Below, one piece after another: positions 1 through 10,250 of a stretch of DNA of 64,000 nt. The position numbers were made by a program, and so were the translations under genes. Position 1 is the first letter of the stretch. The number at the start of each line of letters is the position of its first letter. The notes beneath the pieces are model-generated. The model did not search any database. It saw only the letters and a list, made by a program, of their open reading frames with translations, and had not been told where the DNA came from. Location: NCBI GenBank assembly GCA_934045075.1, contig OW203723.1, positions 7,165,913-7,229,912 of the forward strand, given 5' to 3'. Source of the stretch: Yponomeuta sedellus. Its lineage: Eukaryota > Arthropoda > Insecta > Lepidoptera > Yponomeutidae.

Positions 1-117
1 GTCACCAGGTTGTATCTTATGAACAGTGGTAGCTTGGCAGTTGACATTATCAAAGGTAATGACAAAAAATGTATTTAAGTATAGCTCCTATACAACAATA
101 GTATTATTTTTTTCGTC

Positions 118-468
118 ATCGTTATCAACCCTTTTATGTCCCTACTACTGAGGCACGGGTCTCTTCCTTCATCAAGGGAAAGTTAGGCCATACTCCACCA
201 CAGGGGCCAAGTCCGGTTTGGTGTAGGACTGTAAGGCAGTGGCGGAACTTACTGTCAGAAGTTATCAAGCCCTTAAGGCCTCTGACATGGCTTAAAGATG
301 ACATTATATGACATCTGGCAACAGCGCTTTAACGTGCCTTGCGAATTACAGAAAAAATGGCAGTAGCGGTAGTCACAGGAAGGTCGCCTATCCAGCACCT
401 GACCGCGCTTGTTGTTGCTTAACTCAAGTGATTGATTCCAATAACACGGTTTCACCACGAGCGCTTCA
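118..468 (-). mobile_element. 5S-rRNA-headed SINE, near full length
   Basis: Read on the minus strand, this copy has a 5S-like head at about 380-468 and a 3' tail ending in a 'gttgat' motif at 118-125. It aligns along its length with the copies at 12090-12445, 23005-23345 and 57788-58155. The head keeps the order of the 5S internal promoter: a 'gttaagcaacaacaagcg' segment followed by a decayed 'ggatgggtgacc' box. The middle contains the family-wide 'aaggcacgttaa' and 'ggccttatgggcggcttgataac' blocks in mutated form. Such elements are copied by pol III and depend on a partner LINE; the tail resembles RTE-type LINE ends of Lepidoptera (inference). Confidence 0.75.
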
Positions 469-514
469 ACTGCTTGCGCATTAATCATTAAAACATCTAA
501 GTCATTAAAATATA

Positions 515-715
515 CTACCTAAGCCTCCGCTGTCTCGCGAGATACTTCAACAGTCCTTCGCCAGGCAGAGCTCCTTTCATGAGCTGTGGCCCCTTCAGTT
601 TGGGCTCAGGATTGATTGTGAAACCCAGTTTGTCATTTTCGTCTTTAAATATTACTATTGCGCCTACAGCGTAAGCTATTATAATTATAAAAATAGTAAG
701 TGATTTGCTCTGCAT
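515..715 (-). CDS. Candidate small membrane or secreted protein, 66 aa, unknown
   Basis: This open frame on the minus strand has features that most frames here lack. Residues 1-23 begin MQSK and run into an unbroken hydrophobic stretch (IFIIIIAYAVGAIVIF), which fits a signal peptide or a single membrane anchor. The remaining 43 residues are polar, with a Pro/Lys/Gly-rich middle (PEPKLKGP) and a basic C-terminus ending RQRRLR. Ten bases before the ATG, at 726-727, lies a textbook splice acceptor (ttttacttttacag). The new exon carries an in-frame TGA at 719-721, so this ATG would be the true start and the intron would lie in the 5' UTR. It ends with TAG; a 5S-SINE lies downstream. I do not recognise the family. 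A small mitochondrial or ER single-pass protein or a secreted peptide precursor would fit. It overlaps no recognised repeat, but chance remains possible. Confidence 0.42.
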   Translation of the reverse strand: MQSKSLTIFIIIIAYAVGAIVIFKDENDKLGFTINPEPKLKGPQLMKGALPGEGLLKYLARQRRLR

Positions 716-759
716 GCTTCAAACCCTGTAAAAGTAAAATATATGACATGCAACACTTA

Positions 760-1194
760 AAAAACTGGCTAAGTGCGAATTGGATTCACGCGCAGAGGGT
801 TCCGTACAAATTTGTAGGTAGGTAATTTATTTCATGCTTGTATATCATAGTAGAAATTTAAGTTCTTGTACAATAAACAATTATTGCCTCTGTTAGGTAC
901 ACATTATAAATAGTTTAGGAATCAAGTATCGCAGTTTTTTCAGAGTTGTCCCCGATATTCAAGAATATTTTTTTTACGTCTTATAAATGTATAGTTTCCA
1001 GATTCTGTTCCTGTGTGTGTAGTATAAGACGATGTTACTTACCAAGCATAGTTCTAGGTCTATAGATTTAAGTTTTTAATTTCAACTGGATACCTTCACG
1101 CGTTTCCGAGATAGAGGATCTTGACAGAGAGACGGACGGACGTACGGGAAATAACTATCCCGTTTTTCTTTTTGAGGTACGGAACCCTAAAAAC
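760..1194 (+). repeat. Interspersed repeat with 'aagtgcga..gggttccgtac' start and 'gtacggaaccc' end
   Basis: The left end reads ctaagtgcgaattgga then agggttccgtac; the right end reads gaggtacggaaccctaaaaa, so the outer 11 bases are inverted relative to each other. Related pieces occur at 3441-3680 (left part) and 7580-7792 (right part), with shared internal text such as 'tataagac' and 'gtatagtt..cagatt'. The family is very common in lepidopteran genomes from my general knowledge, but its class is not clear from sequence. It has no coding capacity. This appears to be the only end-to-end copy in the window. Confidence 0.6.
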
Positions 1195-1199
1195 ACCGG

Positions 1200-1830
1200 A
1201 CAACTACCCATCTCTCAAAAGGCATCTGAGATCGGAACAATTCATCCTCCACTAAATCTGAGACTTTTCACTTAAAATACTCACCGGCCGCGCCTACAGG
1301 ATTTAAAATACCAATTGGAAAAGCCTCACTAATCAAAGATGCTTATAATACGAGCAGCGCTTATTCCCTGATCACGATCTAATCAAGTAATATGACTGTA
1401 GGTGAGTGAGCTGCTCTTTTATTTTTTCTGTTCCTTTATAAGAGTTGTTGTATAAAAAAACATAATATCATAATATCATACACTTGGTCGGATCTACATA
1501 AGTAAGTTTATTCATCTGTATAGTGGACACATAACTCACACATATTCTGGCTTTCACCGCTCCAAGTGTAGTGATGGTGACGTACATAAATACTATTGTA
1601 TTTTACAGGAAACATTGAAGAAACGATAAATCAGATCATAATCTTATAAAATATTGTAAGAATTAGTTTACTAATTTTAACTCTTACAGTGTGATATTGA
1701 TCTGAACTGAGTGTCTGTTTGATATTGTCATAGATTAAATATCATTTAGCTTAGTCTATAATTCACTGATAATGCGTCAATTATTCAGTGCTTAGTCGCC
1801 TTACAAATTATACATACATAAACTCACGTC
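1200..1830. other. Intergenic, no recognised feature
   Basis: AT-rich DNA with a short 'cataatat' repetition near 1460-1480. I see no open frame, RNA or repeat that I can support. Confidence 0.5.
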
Positions 1831-1925
1831 TGAGTCGGTACTTTTTTTCTTGCCCTTTGCGAATAGATTCCTTATTTGGTCGCCGTATCTGGGACGTCCC
1901 CTAGCGGCCCTTCCAACCACACTGG
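1830..1925 (+). repeat. Fragment of the 'cctatttggtcg' interspersed repeat
   Basis: 'tgccctttgcgaatagattccttatttggtcg' style text here matches the distal part of the repeat at 42615-42805 ('cccctttgctaatacatcccctatttggtcg', split across mismatches). Only the distal part is present. Confidence 0.45.
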
Positions 1926-2097
1926 CTAGATTGAGTCATCGATTGATAAATAGCAAATTAAACCTTATGTATATCCTTATGTATGTCCTATTGCGCTGCA
2001 CATACTTTTGCGCTAGATTCAACAAGGACATTGTATATGTCGTCGTTGAAATACTATCAAAGTCAAGAAATTAAAATTAAATTGTAATCAGGAATCC

Positions 2098-2194
2098 AAT
2101 CCTCCGAAACGTCTATACCGATTTTTGGTTTTTTTTTTGGGTTTATTTGGTAGGTTTGAGAATAGAGAATAGGCTAGTTTGCATGGTCAGCTAG
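2098..2194 (+). mobile_element. Helitron 3'-end relic
   Basis: It begins with 'cctccgaaacgtctataccg', the degenerate 'ctccgaaacggctggaccg' block of a well-known lepidopteran Helitron group, and ends in 'ggtcagctag' (CTAG at 2191-2194). The base after the CTAG is C rather than T, so the insertion site is altered. Compare with the better copy at 54853-55017. No 5' end is visible. Confidence 0.5.
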
Positions 2195-2261
2195 CAATCA
2201 ATAAATGTCAAACTTTCTTATAAATGCCCTATACCTCTTTATATGTAACGGATAAGACCCG

Positions 2262-2400
2262 AAGTGCGGTTACGCCTGGTTTTAGCCGGTTAGAACTAGA
2301 TGTAGTGACTTACTCTTTAGTAAATCTAGTTTAAGCCGATTGTTCCAGGTACAACTAGGTCTAGCCGTTATCTATCCGGCTGTGCCTGACCGGAATGTCG
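2262..2400. repeat. Short-motif inverted repeat, possible MITE relic
   Basis: The segment repeats 'tagccg' and 'ctag' motifs in both orientations ('tttagccggttagaactaga', 'tctagtttaagccgattg', 'taggtctagccgttatc'). This suggests a decayed fold-back element. Its ends are not clear and there is no second copy in the window. Confidence 0.3.
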
Positions 2401-2401
2401 G

Positions 2402-2520
2402 ACGCTGTAGTGCCTGAGACATTTTTTTAGATGGTGTAGGTTTTCCCAGTACCTAATCCATCCTTGCAGCTTAGCCTAGCCCACAGGAAAAACCAGCCAA
2501 TACTTACGGAGTTTCCTCAA
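2402..2520 (+). repeat. Interspersed repeat 'gctgtagtgcc..cctagcccacagg'
   Basis: It shares 'gctgtagtgcc', 'cctagcccacaggaaa' and 'caatacttacggag' blocks in the same order with 28862-29000. A loose match to the last block sits at 5262-5300. Class unknown. Confidence 0.5.
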
Positions 2521-2878
2521 GATGTTTTCTTTCACAGCTAGCGTGTGGCAAAGGAGTATATAACCACGCGTGTGGTATAGCTACTACCAATTGGCAGATG
2601 TACGTCAAAAAGTGAACAAAATTAACTCAATTTCTAGAACCGCCTGGAAAATAGGACATTAGTTAATTCCGCAAAAATTTGCGGTTTGGGCAGCATGCTC
2701 CTAGCGTCCAAGTAACTCACATGTAACCTTCAAAACTGATTGAGATAGACACAGATGTCACTCCATCGGTAATTAACATAATAAAACTGTCTTTATAATA
2801 TCACGAATTTCGGACGTGTACGCAATTTTAGTACAAAAAAGTGTAAGACATCCTATGTTCCTGGCAATAAATGGTTAT

Positions 2879-3015
2879 TTATTCATTCATTCATTCATTC
2901 ATTCATTCATTCATTCATTCGTTCGTTCGTTCGTTCGTTCGTTCGTTCGTTCGTTCGTTCGTTCATTCATTCGTTCATTCATTTATCCATTCATATGTTC
3001 ATTCATTCATTGAAA
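2879..3015 (+). repeat. (TTCA)n / (TTCG)n microsatellite on a retroposon tail
   Basis: About ten TTCA units are followed by about fourteen TTCG units, then mixed units. It begins directly after 'ggcaataaatggttattta', which looks like the 3' end (AATAAA-type) of a retroposon on the plus strand. Open frames through it encode FIHS/FVRS repeats and are artefacts. Confidence 0.85.
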
Positions 3016-3440
3016 TACGAATTACGCTTGGCAACTCATTTCACGTTAAAACCCAAAACCTGGAAAACTGTCCTCGGCATTTGCGTAAAGTTATATTATT
3101 TCAAAAGCCCACTTTAAAGCTTACACCGAAAGTAATACCAAAATGTGCTTTCAATATACGCTTCCCGGCTCGGTAATTTTATTAGGGACATGAATTTTAA
3201 TACCCGACGTTGCTGTATATTACGTCGGCGTTATATTTTTCTACAACAAAAAAGAAGAGTGTATTTTCAATTAATAAAAGTGGCTCGATAGCACAATGAC
3301 TTCCCTTAGTCTAACGTTAGGTCGCTTTTACGAGTATGTCAGACTACATGTGAGTTACTCTACGTACCATTCATAAAAGGTATTTGGAGATATAACAAAA
3401 AGGAAAACCTGTCTGTGGGTGTAGGGACTTCTGATGATAA

Positions 3441-3680
3441 AAATCCGGACAAGTGCAAGTCGGACTCACCCACTGAGGGTTCTGTAACAAACTGTAGTAC
3501 TTACATATTATAAATAGTTCAAGAATTAAGTCTCGCAGTTTCTTCCGAGCTTTTGCCATACTTTTTTATTACTTAATTACAAATGTATAGTTTTCAGATT
3601 CATGCTGTATAAGACAATATTTCATGCTAAATTTCATAGATATGATATACGAGTATAAGGGTTTTTAATTTTGTCATACC
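3441..3680 (+). repeat. Left part of 'ggccaagtgcgagtcgg' repeat
   Basis: It starts 'ccggacaagtgcaagtcgga', then 'gagggttctgta'. It continues with text parallel to 860-1075 of the copy at 760-1194 ('attataaatagttcaagaat', 'tctcgcagttt', 'aatgtatagttttcagatt'). The 3' end is lost. Confidence 0.5.
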
Positions 3681-3689
3681 ATTTTAAAA

Positions 3690-4970
3690 TGTATTTTACT
3701 GGTCATGCTCTGCACCGATTGCAATATAAACTTATACGTATACAATACCTTCATGTAAAATTACTTTGAATTGAACATTCATGTTGATTTAAATTATTTT
3801 CTATGTTAGTAGTAGATTTTGACTTCTTATTTAATAAATTACGGGTTTGTAACATTCCTTAATTCTTAATCCAGATTTAAACACAAACTCGCCCTTTAAT
3901 CCTTAAAAGCATTATAACTGAATAATGCTTGAATATTTAAATTGAATCAATCCTAATGTCTACGTAGGATTCGCAGACTTCATTACTAATATTAGTAATG
4001 GAATTAGGTAGTATATAAATTCCTCCAGTTGGTGAGACAATATTAATTTACATTTGGTGGTTCAGGATTTATATCATGTATTATATATAGTACAGTGCCA
4101 ATGAGGAACTTGTATACCGTAGAAGACATAGAAAATCCAAGATTTTTGTACAAAATAATTACTCTTTTATTAAACAGCATATGAATTACAAACGAATATA
4201 AACTAATACTATATTAAGGATTAAATTAATAAGTAATAAGTAAGACTAAAATCTAATTAATATAAAATTATGAACTAATGAAAATAAATACCTATAACTT
4301 TATATTTTCAAATAAATCATTCGCCTCAGGTCGGATTTTAAAGTAGTTATTTACATACCGCGATACATAAGCGTCTAGTGCCATCTAATATATTTTAGAA
4401 CTAACAAGTTGAGATCAAAATATGGTTGTATTTGTGATTATCTTATAAGAAGTTAATTCTAATTTAAATAAATAAAAATACCACATAATTTAATATAACG
4501 TTATACAATATAATCCGCAAAATACCATCCATAACATGGATGTCCCACTTAACGGCAAAGGCATCCCACCACATACGAAAATTCTTCAAAGGGGTTTGAA
4601 GGATTTTCGCATCTAGAGTTAATATCTCAACGCTCTTTCCGAAACCTCAGCCTGTCTGAGAAATCCTTGAGGTTGAAAAAAATTCAAAGCACTTTTTGTA
4701 GCCTTCTTTTAGAGATAAATTTGAAATTTCAACGAGCTTTCAGATATTCTGAAAATTGGGGCCTCAAACAAGCGAAGCGCTGGTGTTCATTTTCGCTGTG
4801 AGCAATAAGAACGCTGAAAGTTGTGTTTTCATTGCTAGCACGTTTCATTTTAATAACTCTATAAAATGAAATTTATCGTAGCGGAGCGGTAGAACACCGG
4901 ATTCCCTATTCAATGTCATGTCCGCAATGTAAGTAAACTTAATGTATAAAATGTATAAAAGTATACTAAT
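3690..4970. other. AT-rich spacer, no recognised feature
   Basis: Very AT-rich to about 4520, then mixed sequence. The stretch 4640-4900 contains short blocks ('ctcaacgctctttccg', 'cgaagcgctggtgttc') that may be old repeats, but I find no second copy here. Confidence 0.5.
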
Positions 4971-4974
4971 TTTA

Positions 4975-5242
4975 TTCTTCTTATTCTTCAGGCTATATTA
5001 GTCCACTGCTGGATATAGCCCTCCCCTAATGAGCGCCATAGCGCAAGGTTGTGCCATCATTGGGGGGTAATGCCCATAATCCCCACGCTGGGCATGCGGG
5101 TTGGGGATCGCAGTTTGGTGGGATTGTACTGCAGGGGGCGCTGCTGCCCACCCCCCAGTTTGTATCCCTTAGTCGCCTTTTACGACATCCCCGGGAAGAA
5201 TTTGGGTTGGTGCTATTCTCTAGGCCGACACCACACGGCTAC
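4975..5242 (+). repeat. Interspersed repeat: 'ccactgctgga' block joined to 'cttagtcgccttttacgac' block
   Basis: It begins 'cttcaggctatattagtcca' and ends 'gccgacaccacacggct'. The copy at 55864-56105 has the same order and spacing of blocks ('ccctcccctaatgagcgcc', 'taatcccacgctggg'-like, 'tcgcagt', 'tactgcagg', 'cttagtcgccttttacgac'). Shorter pieces occur at 29464-29600, 30655-30760, 50630-50720, 51110-51190 and 63935-64000. At 30655 it follows directly on a LINE coding C-terminus, so the first block may be LINE 3' sequence (inference). Confidence 0.65.
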
Positions 5243-5309
5243 ACAAATTTTAAGACAGTGTCAATACGTACGGAGCCAACGAACTGCGTGTTTCCACACG
5301 ATATTTTCT

Positions 5310-6270
5310 TTCTCCGTTAGCAAGTCTCATTATTAGAATAAATTAACAAATATACGTAACTTGAAAAATGCAACTCATAGTCACGTGTCGGATTCAAACT
5401 CGCTAATCTCACATGTGACCAATATCTTACCACCATACACCGTTATCGGTAGCGCCCATTCAATAACAGTATAATTATCTCGCTCGCATTATTATTTCAG
5501 AGATAATCTGCTGATGTACACAGTGATTGCCAATCGCACCTATATTACACAAATCTTACACACTGAAAGAATAATCAAATCCAATAATCTAAACGCATAT
5601 GACCGTAAAAAAAACTCGCCTCCTATTTTCTCACTTGTGTTCTAAATGGTAGGGTTGGTTTTCCTTTGAACGAAAACTACACATTTCACTCGGCTAGTAT
5701 CTGTAATCAACGCTCACCCACACATCCACGCGTGGAGGGGTTGCGTGATGACGTCACAGTAAAGCGGAATAGACAGCTGTATCGGCCGTGGGAGGGACAG
5801 GGTGGCAATATAGGGCAAGCACCGACCTACCTTTCGCTGATACAGTGGCTCCCGTCGGAGTAACCTAGGCGGTGTTGCCAGACGTACAAGAAATGTAACT
5901 GCTACGGAGTTTGGCGATTTTTCGGAAACTAACAGCTTTGGCGTTCATTGAGTATTTTTTTTTTAATCATGTGCACTGTATTTTTTTCTGAAATAAATCG
6001 TTACATATTTTGCAGTCGGTGCGACACATAGCACAGAGTGTAAAACATCTCGTACACTTTTGTTCGAGAAAATAATCATAATTCGGAAGAATTTTTATTT
6101 TTATAGTTCCCAGAGGTCATCCTCATTAGGTAACTTCTGTAATCTATGTTAAGTGAATATTACCAAAGATACACAGAAAACACTTTTTATATCTATCTGC
6201 TTATAATCTTATGGTATATATATTTTTATATACAAGGAAATAATGGTTTCCTAATTTCAAGACCATTTTA
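5310..6270. other. Intergenic, no supported gene
   Basis: Mixed sequence. A B-box-like 'ggattcaaactcgc' near 5391 could be a decayed tRNA-derived SINE on the minus strand, too weak to call. Nothing else was recognised. Confidence 0.4.
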
Positions 6271-6386
6271 TGAATTGAGAACTCCACTAAGTAAATACTT
6301 AAGAAACATTCTGTCACGGTCTGTTCTGATGAATTTGATGCGACAGCAGTATAGTTAACAACTTACTTAGTGAAATTCTCAATTCA
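6271..6386. mobile_element. MITE with 24-bp terminal inverted repeats
   Basis: The left end 6271-6294 begins TGAATTGAGAACTCCACTAA. The right end 6363-6386 is its inverse with two mismatches in 24. Total length is 116 bp with no coding capacity. One end of the same family appears at about 50293-50320 and its mirror at 51505-51530 ('ctgaattgagaatttcgcta'). The superfamily is undetermined because no clear target duplication is visible. Confidence 0.65.
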
Positions 6387-6509
6387 GAAAGTAGCCCTTA
6401 GTATTTGAACGTTTAGTACATTTCGGCATTTCTTTGAAATTGAATGTCTAACCAACTGAGTAGTGATCGTGAGTCTTTCTTAATTCCACCTAGAAAAATA
6501 ACTAAACAA

Positions 6510-6605
6510 ACGTGTCAGACCACACGCAGCGAAGTTTTCCTTTTAAAAGTTGTTCAACTCTTACTCGTTAACTTGTAAAGCCTCCTTAGCCGTGATAGTT
6601 TTTCT
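6510..6605 (+). repeat. Relic related to the repeat at 17975-18160
   Basis: Shares 'gtgtcagaccacacgcag' (17975 copy: gtgtcgggccacgcgcag) and 'ctcgttaacttgtaaagcc' (17975 copy: ctttaacttgtaaagtc). Both are degraded versions of the 'ggccaagtgcgagtcgg' family start. Confidence 0.4.
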
Positions 6606-6734
6606 TCGTTCCTCGTCGACTACGGAACCCAATAAGGGCGAAATAAACGGCAATGAAAGCAGGTGGCACCGTTTTTCAGAATGTGTGATTAGGGAGTTTT
6701 TTTATAAGGGCAAATATAAAATATATATAGTATA

Positions 6735-7005
6735 TAAGAGCGGCGGTAGCCCGGTGGATCAAACAATGGACTTGGAGGCGAGAGACCCAGGTTAGATTTT
6801 CAGTGCGGGCGTGTATCAATGAAAGTTTTCTAAGCTAAGCACATTTGTGAAGTAGTAGCAATACCATTCGCAAAGTTCAAATACCTCAGCGCTTCAAATT
6901 GCCAATCCACGGTGGGCAGGCGTGGTAGTTAAGCCCGTACTCTCTCTCTGAGAGAAAGCCTGTGCCCTGCTATGGGACGTTTATAGGCTACAAAGTGCAA
7001 ACATT
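6735..7005 (+). mobile_element. tRNA-headed SINE, 'cagtgggacg' family, full length
   Basis: The head at 6738-6810 is tRNA-like: 'gcggcggtagcccggtggat' (A box region) and 'gacccaggttagattttc' (B box region). The body follows ('gtagtagcaataccattcgc', 'cacggtgggcaggcg'), then a (TC)/(GA) block 'tctctctctgagagaa' and the tail 'cctgtgccctgctatgggac' with 'ttataggct'. This head-body-tail order is seen again at 7845-8128. It is a well-known lepidopteran SINE type. Pol III would initiate at the left end. Confidence 0.75.
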
Positions 7006-7579
7006 TGACCACTCGCTATTGGCACTAGGAAAATCTCCAGCATCTGGCAACCCCGAGCCTAGGGCTACTTATAATAATATCGTCTCCGGCGATAGACGCA
7101 GCCTTCAAATTATGCCCGGAGCAATTTTTTGTTATTCCTATGACGCACTTTCGAGAGCGTATAATTCATATTAATTTACGCCACGCGAAAAATAGGGCGA
7201 CGTTTTTTTATGACCCTTCCTCTTCTTCGTTTTATTACGGCGCTATTTTTTACATTCGGATAAAAAGTCCGCTCCGTGTCGTGTAGGGTCCACACGATAC
7301 CGTGACGTCGGAAGATAAGTCATAAATAATACATGTACAGCCATTAATTTGTAAAAAAAATACTACAGAAAAAGAAAAAAAAGATAAGAGTTCGATGACT
7401 TCTCTAGGACAACTTCTTCTTCCTTTTTTATGTCTTTATATATATAGGGAGTTTGTCGTAGTGGGACAATGTCCCGGCGGTTCTGCTAGTATGCGACTAA
7501 AGTCCTGAAATAATAAAGATGTTAAAAAAAATCAACCTCAGAATAATTCATTAAATCTGAGTCATCTTCAGCACAGATT

Positions 7580-7792
7580 ACAAGTAAAGTTTTTTTTTTT
7601 CTAAAATATACTCTGTGTTTTCGAAGCTTTTCTCGAATTTCAAGACAATTTTTTATGATTTAATTCACGTTCTCCACGCTTCACTTTCCCGAGATAAAGG
7701 GTCTTTAGAGACAGGTGGCCGGACGAACGTCCATGGACGGACAATAAAGTGTCCCGTTTTTTTCTTTTGAGGTACGGAACCTTAAAAAGAAT
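7580..7792 (+). repeat. Right part of 'gtacggaaccc' repeat
   Basis: It matches 1070-1194 of the first copy: 'cccgagataaagggtctttagaga', 'ggacggacaataa', then 'ttttgaggtacggaacc'. The left half is absent. Confidence 0.5.
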
Positions 7793-7844
7793 GAATGCGA
7801 TCAGTCAACGTAATATAGAATCATCGCTGAATTATGAACATATA

Positions 7845-8128
7845 CTGGTGGTCGTGGGTTCGAAACTCGCTCCATGTACCGCTGACTTTGTTTTATAAGT
7901 TACGTTAATTTGTGAATTTGTAGTAGCAATACCACTTAGCAATTCGTGAAGGAAATCGTCGTGAGGAAACCTCAGTGTCTGAAATTATTACGTACCTACT
8001 TCATCGCTTGAAATTGTCATTTCGCGGTGAGCACGCGTGGGAATTAAGTCAGTACCTCTCTTTCTCTGTCTTTCTCTCTCTGAGGGAAGTCCTGTTTTCC
8101 GCGGTGGGACCTATATAGGCTACGTAAG
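7845..8128 (+). mobile_element. tRNA-headed SINE, 'cagtgggacg' family, 5'-truncated head
   Basis: Only the B-box half of the tRNA head remains ('gtcgtgggttcgaaactcg'). The body is well kept: 'tagtagcaataccacttagc', 'gaggaaacctcagtgtctg', 'cgcggtgagcacgcgtgg'. The tail 'ggtgggacctatataggct' follows a pyrimidine-rich block that has expanded ('tctctttctctgtctttctc'). Confidence 0.75.
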
Positions 8129-8164
8129 AAAGTGAAATTGTATTTATTGCCAACAAATCTTTAT

Positions 8165-8267
8165 TTTTTTTTTTTTTTAGAATATCCCTTGAATTACGAG
8201 GATGGTTCTTACGGAGAGAGAGATTAAAAAAACTGTTAGGCGGCACGAAGTTCGCGGGGTCAGCTAG
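8165..8267 (+). mobile_element. Helitron 3' end, 5'-truncated, first of a tandem pair
   Basis: It contains 'gaattacgaggatggttctt acggagaga' and ends 'cacgaagttcgcggggtcag' then CTAG at 8264-8267. A GC-rich segment before the CTAG terminus is the Helitron 3' signature. The next element starts with TC at 8268-8269 without a gap. Confidence 0.65.
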
Positions 8268-8438
8268 TCTATAATATAAAAATGAATCACTGAATGTGTT
8301 GGTAAGTGCAAATTTCAAGAGCAGCTGAACCGATTTCGCTAATTCCTTTATGAATAGAAAGATGGTTCTTACGGAGAGAAAAATATAAATAATTAAGAAT
8401 CGACAGTTAATCGGTACGAAGTTCGCTGGGTCAGATAG
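8268..8438 (+). mobile_element. Non-autonomous Helitron, second of a tandem pair
   Basis: The 5' end is TC (8268-8269), then 'tataatataaaaatgaatca'. The body has 'gagcagctgaaccgatttcg' and 'gatggttcttacggagagaa'. The 3' end reads 'cgaagttcgctgggtcagat' then AG, with CTAG mutated to ATAG at 8435-8438, followed by T. It is the same family as 62189-62370, about 171 bp, non-coding. Confidence 0.7.
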
Positions 8439-8439
8439 T

Positions 8440-8820
8440 ATTTAATAAAGTACAATAACTGAAATAAATTTTAAAAACTAGATTTGGCATAAGATCTTAT
8501 ACTCAGCTTTAAGTCGTCAGAAAACATGCTCCATGGCGACGCTTATTTTCAGCAAAACCCTTAGACGTCAGGAAAAGAATACATGAAAAATATGCAAGGA
8601 TGAAGGACATAATTATACCTTTTTGAAGTCTGTCAAAAAGTCGAGTTGGGCAGAGCTTAAGCGGATGAATGGTGATGGCCTAAGGCGGGCACTTAGTCAA
8701 CTGAGTGGTAGAAGATTGGTAGGTAGACAAGCGGCCTGAGGAGTCAATGGCATTACAAATTAAAATGAAATTAGCAACGACATTAGACCTGTGCAGTAGG
8801 TATATATTTATTTTCATACA
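8440..8820. other. Intergenic, no recognised feature
   Basis: No repeat, RNA or convincing coding frame seen. Confidence 0.5.
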
Positions 8821-8825
8821 GCTGA

Positions 8826-8960
8826 ATTAGTAAGTAAGTAAGTAAATAGTTTATTTCCAAGAAGACAATACACATTGAAATACCTTATAAATAGGCAGTG
8901 GAGGGTATGACAAAAAATTGTTTTATGTTTACCGGCAGTCCCCAAACTAGGCTAGGCCTG
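8826..8960 (-). mobile_element. Retroposon 3' end with (TTAC)n tail
   Basis: On the minus strand the text runs 'ctaggcctagcc..ggggact', 'ttcttggaaataaactattt', then four to five TTAC units (8828-8846). A polyadenylation-type AATAAA directly before a tetranucleotide tail is the same layout as the other retroposon tails in this window. Confidence 0.55.
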
Positions 8961-8964
8961 TATC

Positions 8965-10250
8965 TTGGGGACTTTATTAGTGTGCACAATTTTCGTTTAA
9001 CTTAGTCGTTACAAACCTAAACGCAACATCACTTCTGGGAGATATTAATTTGTACCTAAATATTATAAATATTGTAGACAGATTTGATTAATTGATTTAT
9101 CAAATCAGACAATTTATTTTAACGTAAAGAATTTACATGCTGTTTGCTGAATATCAATTTATTATGTTAGCAGCTAACGTTCGGGTTGTATTTGTGGGGG
9201 GGAAACCGAAAAAGAGAGCAGGAAAAAAACTCCACTCTGATAAACCTACCTAAAATCGTATTAAACTTAAAACAACTACATCAGAGTGGTAAGATTCCGA
9301 TTGATAGTGGACCATTAGGGTTTGCGTGATAGAGAAGAGGCCTGTTCAGCAATGCACTCTATTCATACACTAGATATATTACGTGAAGAAGGGTATCGTC
9401 AACTAATTTAAAAGCAATAATAATCTAGATGTCATTAAAATTAGAGTCTACCGACATTTAACAGGAAAGCACGTAACATCGTAGACCCCGTCTTCGCTTT
9501 CCATCAGGCGTGACTGGGGTCAAGTTTAACCTGTTTTACTTAAAAAAATCGTTTCATAAGTCCAACTTTTCAGCCGAATCACACCAAAACAAATTCGCGG
9601 ATACAGCTACTAACAATATTGCGTTAATTTGTTTCTTAGGATGAAATTGCTATCAGCAAAGCCTCCTATTGTGCTTTTGTTTCCATTATGACTATTATCT
9701 CTGTGTCTTGTTTTCTCGTGTGCAACAAAGGATTCATTCTCATTGGCGCCATTGGCGATTCTACGCTGAATTATTGACACTGGAATCAAGGATTAAATTG
9801 CCGCTGCGGGCCAACGCACATTAATTTGTAGAAATTGCCTCAGATTGTGTGTTACCTTACGATGTATGTAAGGTCCTTGTTTGCTTACAATAGCACGGGG
9901 TGGAATTATTTTTTCACACCTCCTGCTCGACAATGCCTTATTACGTACCGTCAAATATCATCGTAAAGCATAGCCTTGTCTCTCGAGGGCAATAATAATG
10001 AAGAATTTCCCTAAGGAATAAAGTGATTTGAATTTAGAATGTCAAAATTCGCATGAAAACTATGAAGAAGCCCCTGAAGGCCCTGAATGAAGAAGCATTG
10101 CAATTCGAAATTCGAATTGTTGTTCGAAACTCACCCCTTTTTTCTTTTTTTTCTGAACTACTGTGTCGTGTGACCGCGCGAAACACCAATAAAAAAAAAG
10201 AAAAATTTTATTGTCTCCCAGATGGTGTGAAAAGTAGAGTATTCACCTCT
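8965..10250. other. Intergenic, no supported gene
   Basis: There is a weak inverted pair 'ccactctgat'/'atcagagtgg' near 9230 and 9282. Otherwise it is undistinguished AT-rich sequence. The frame at 10053-10346 overlaps the hairpin element and is not convincing. Confidence 0.45.

Noticed and set aside
2816..3176. Frames of FIHS/FVRS repeats
   Set aside because: By-product of the TTCA/TTCG microsatellite.
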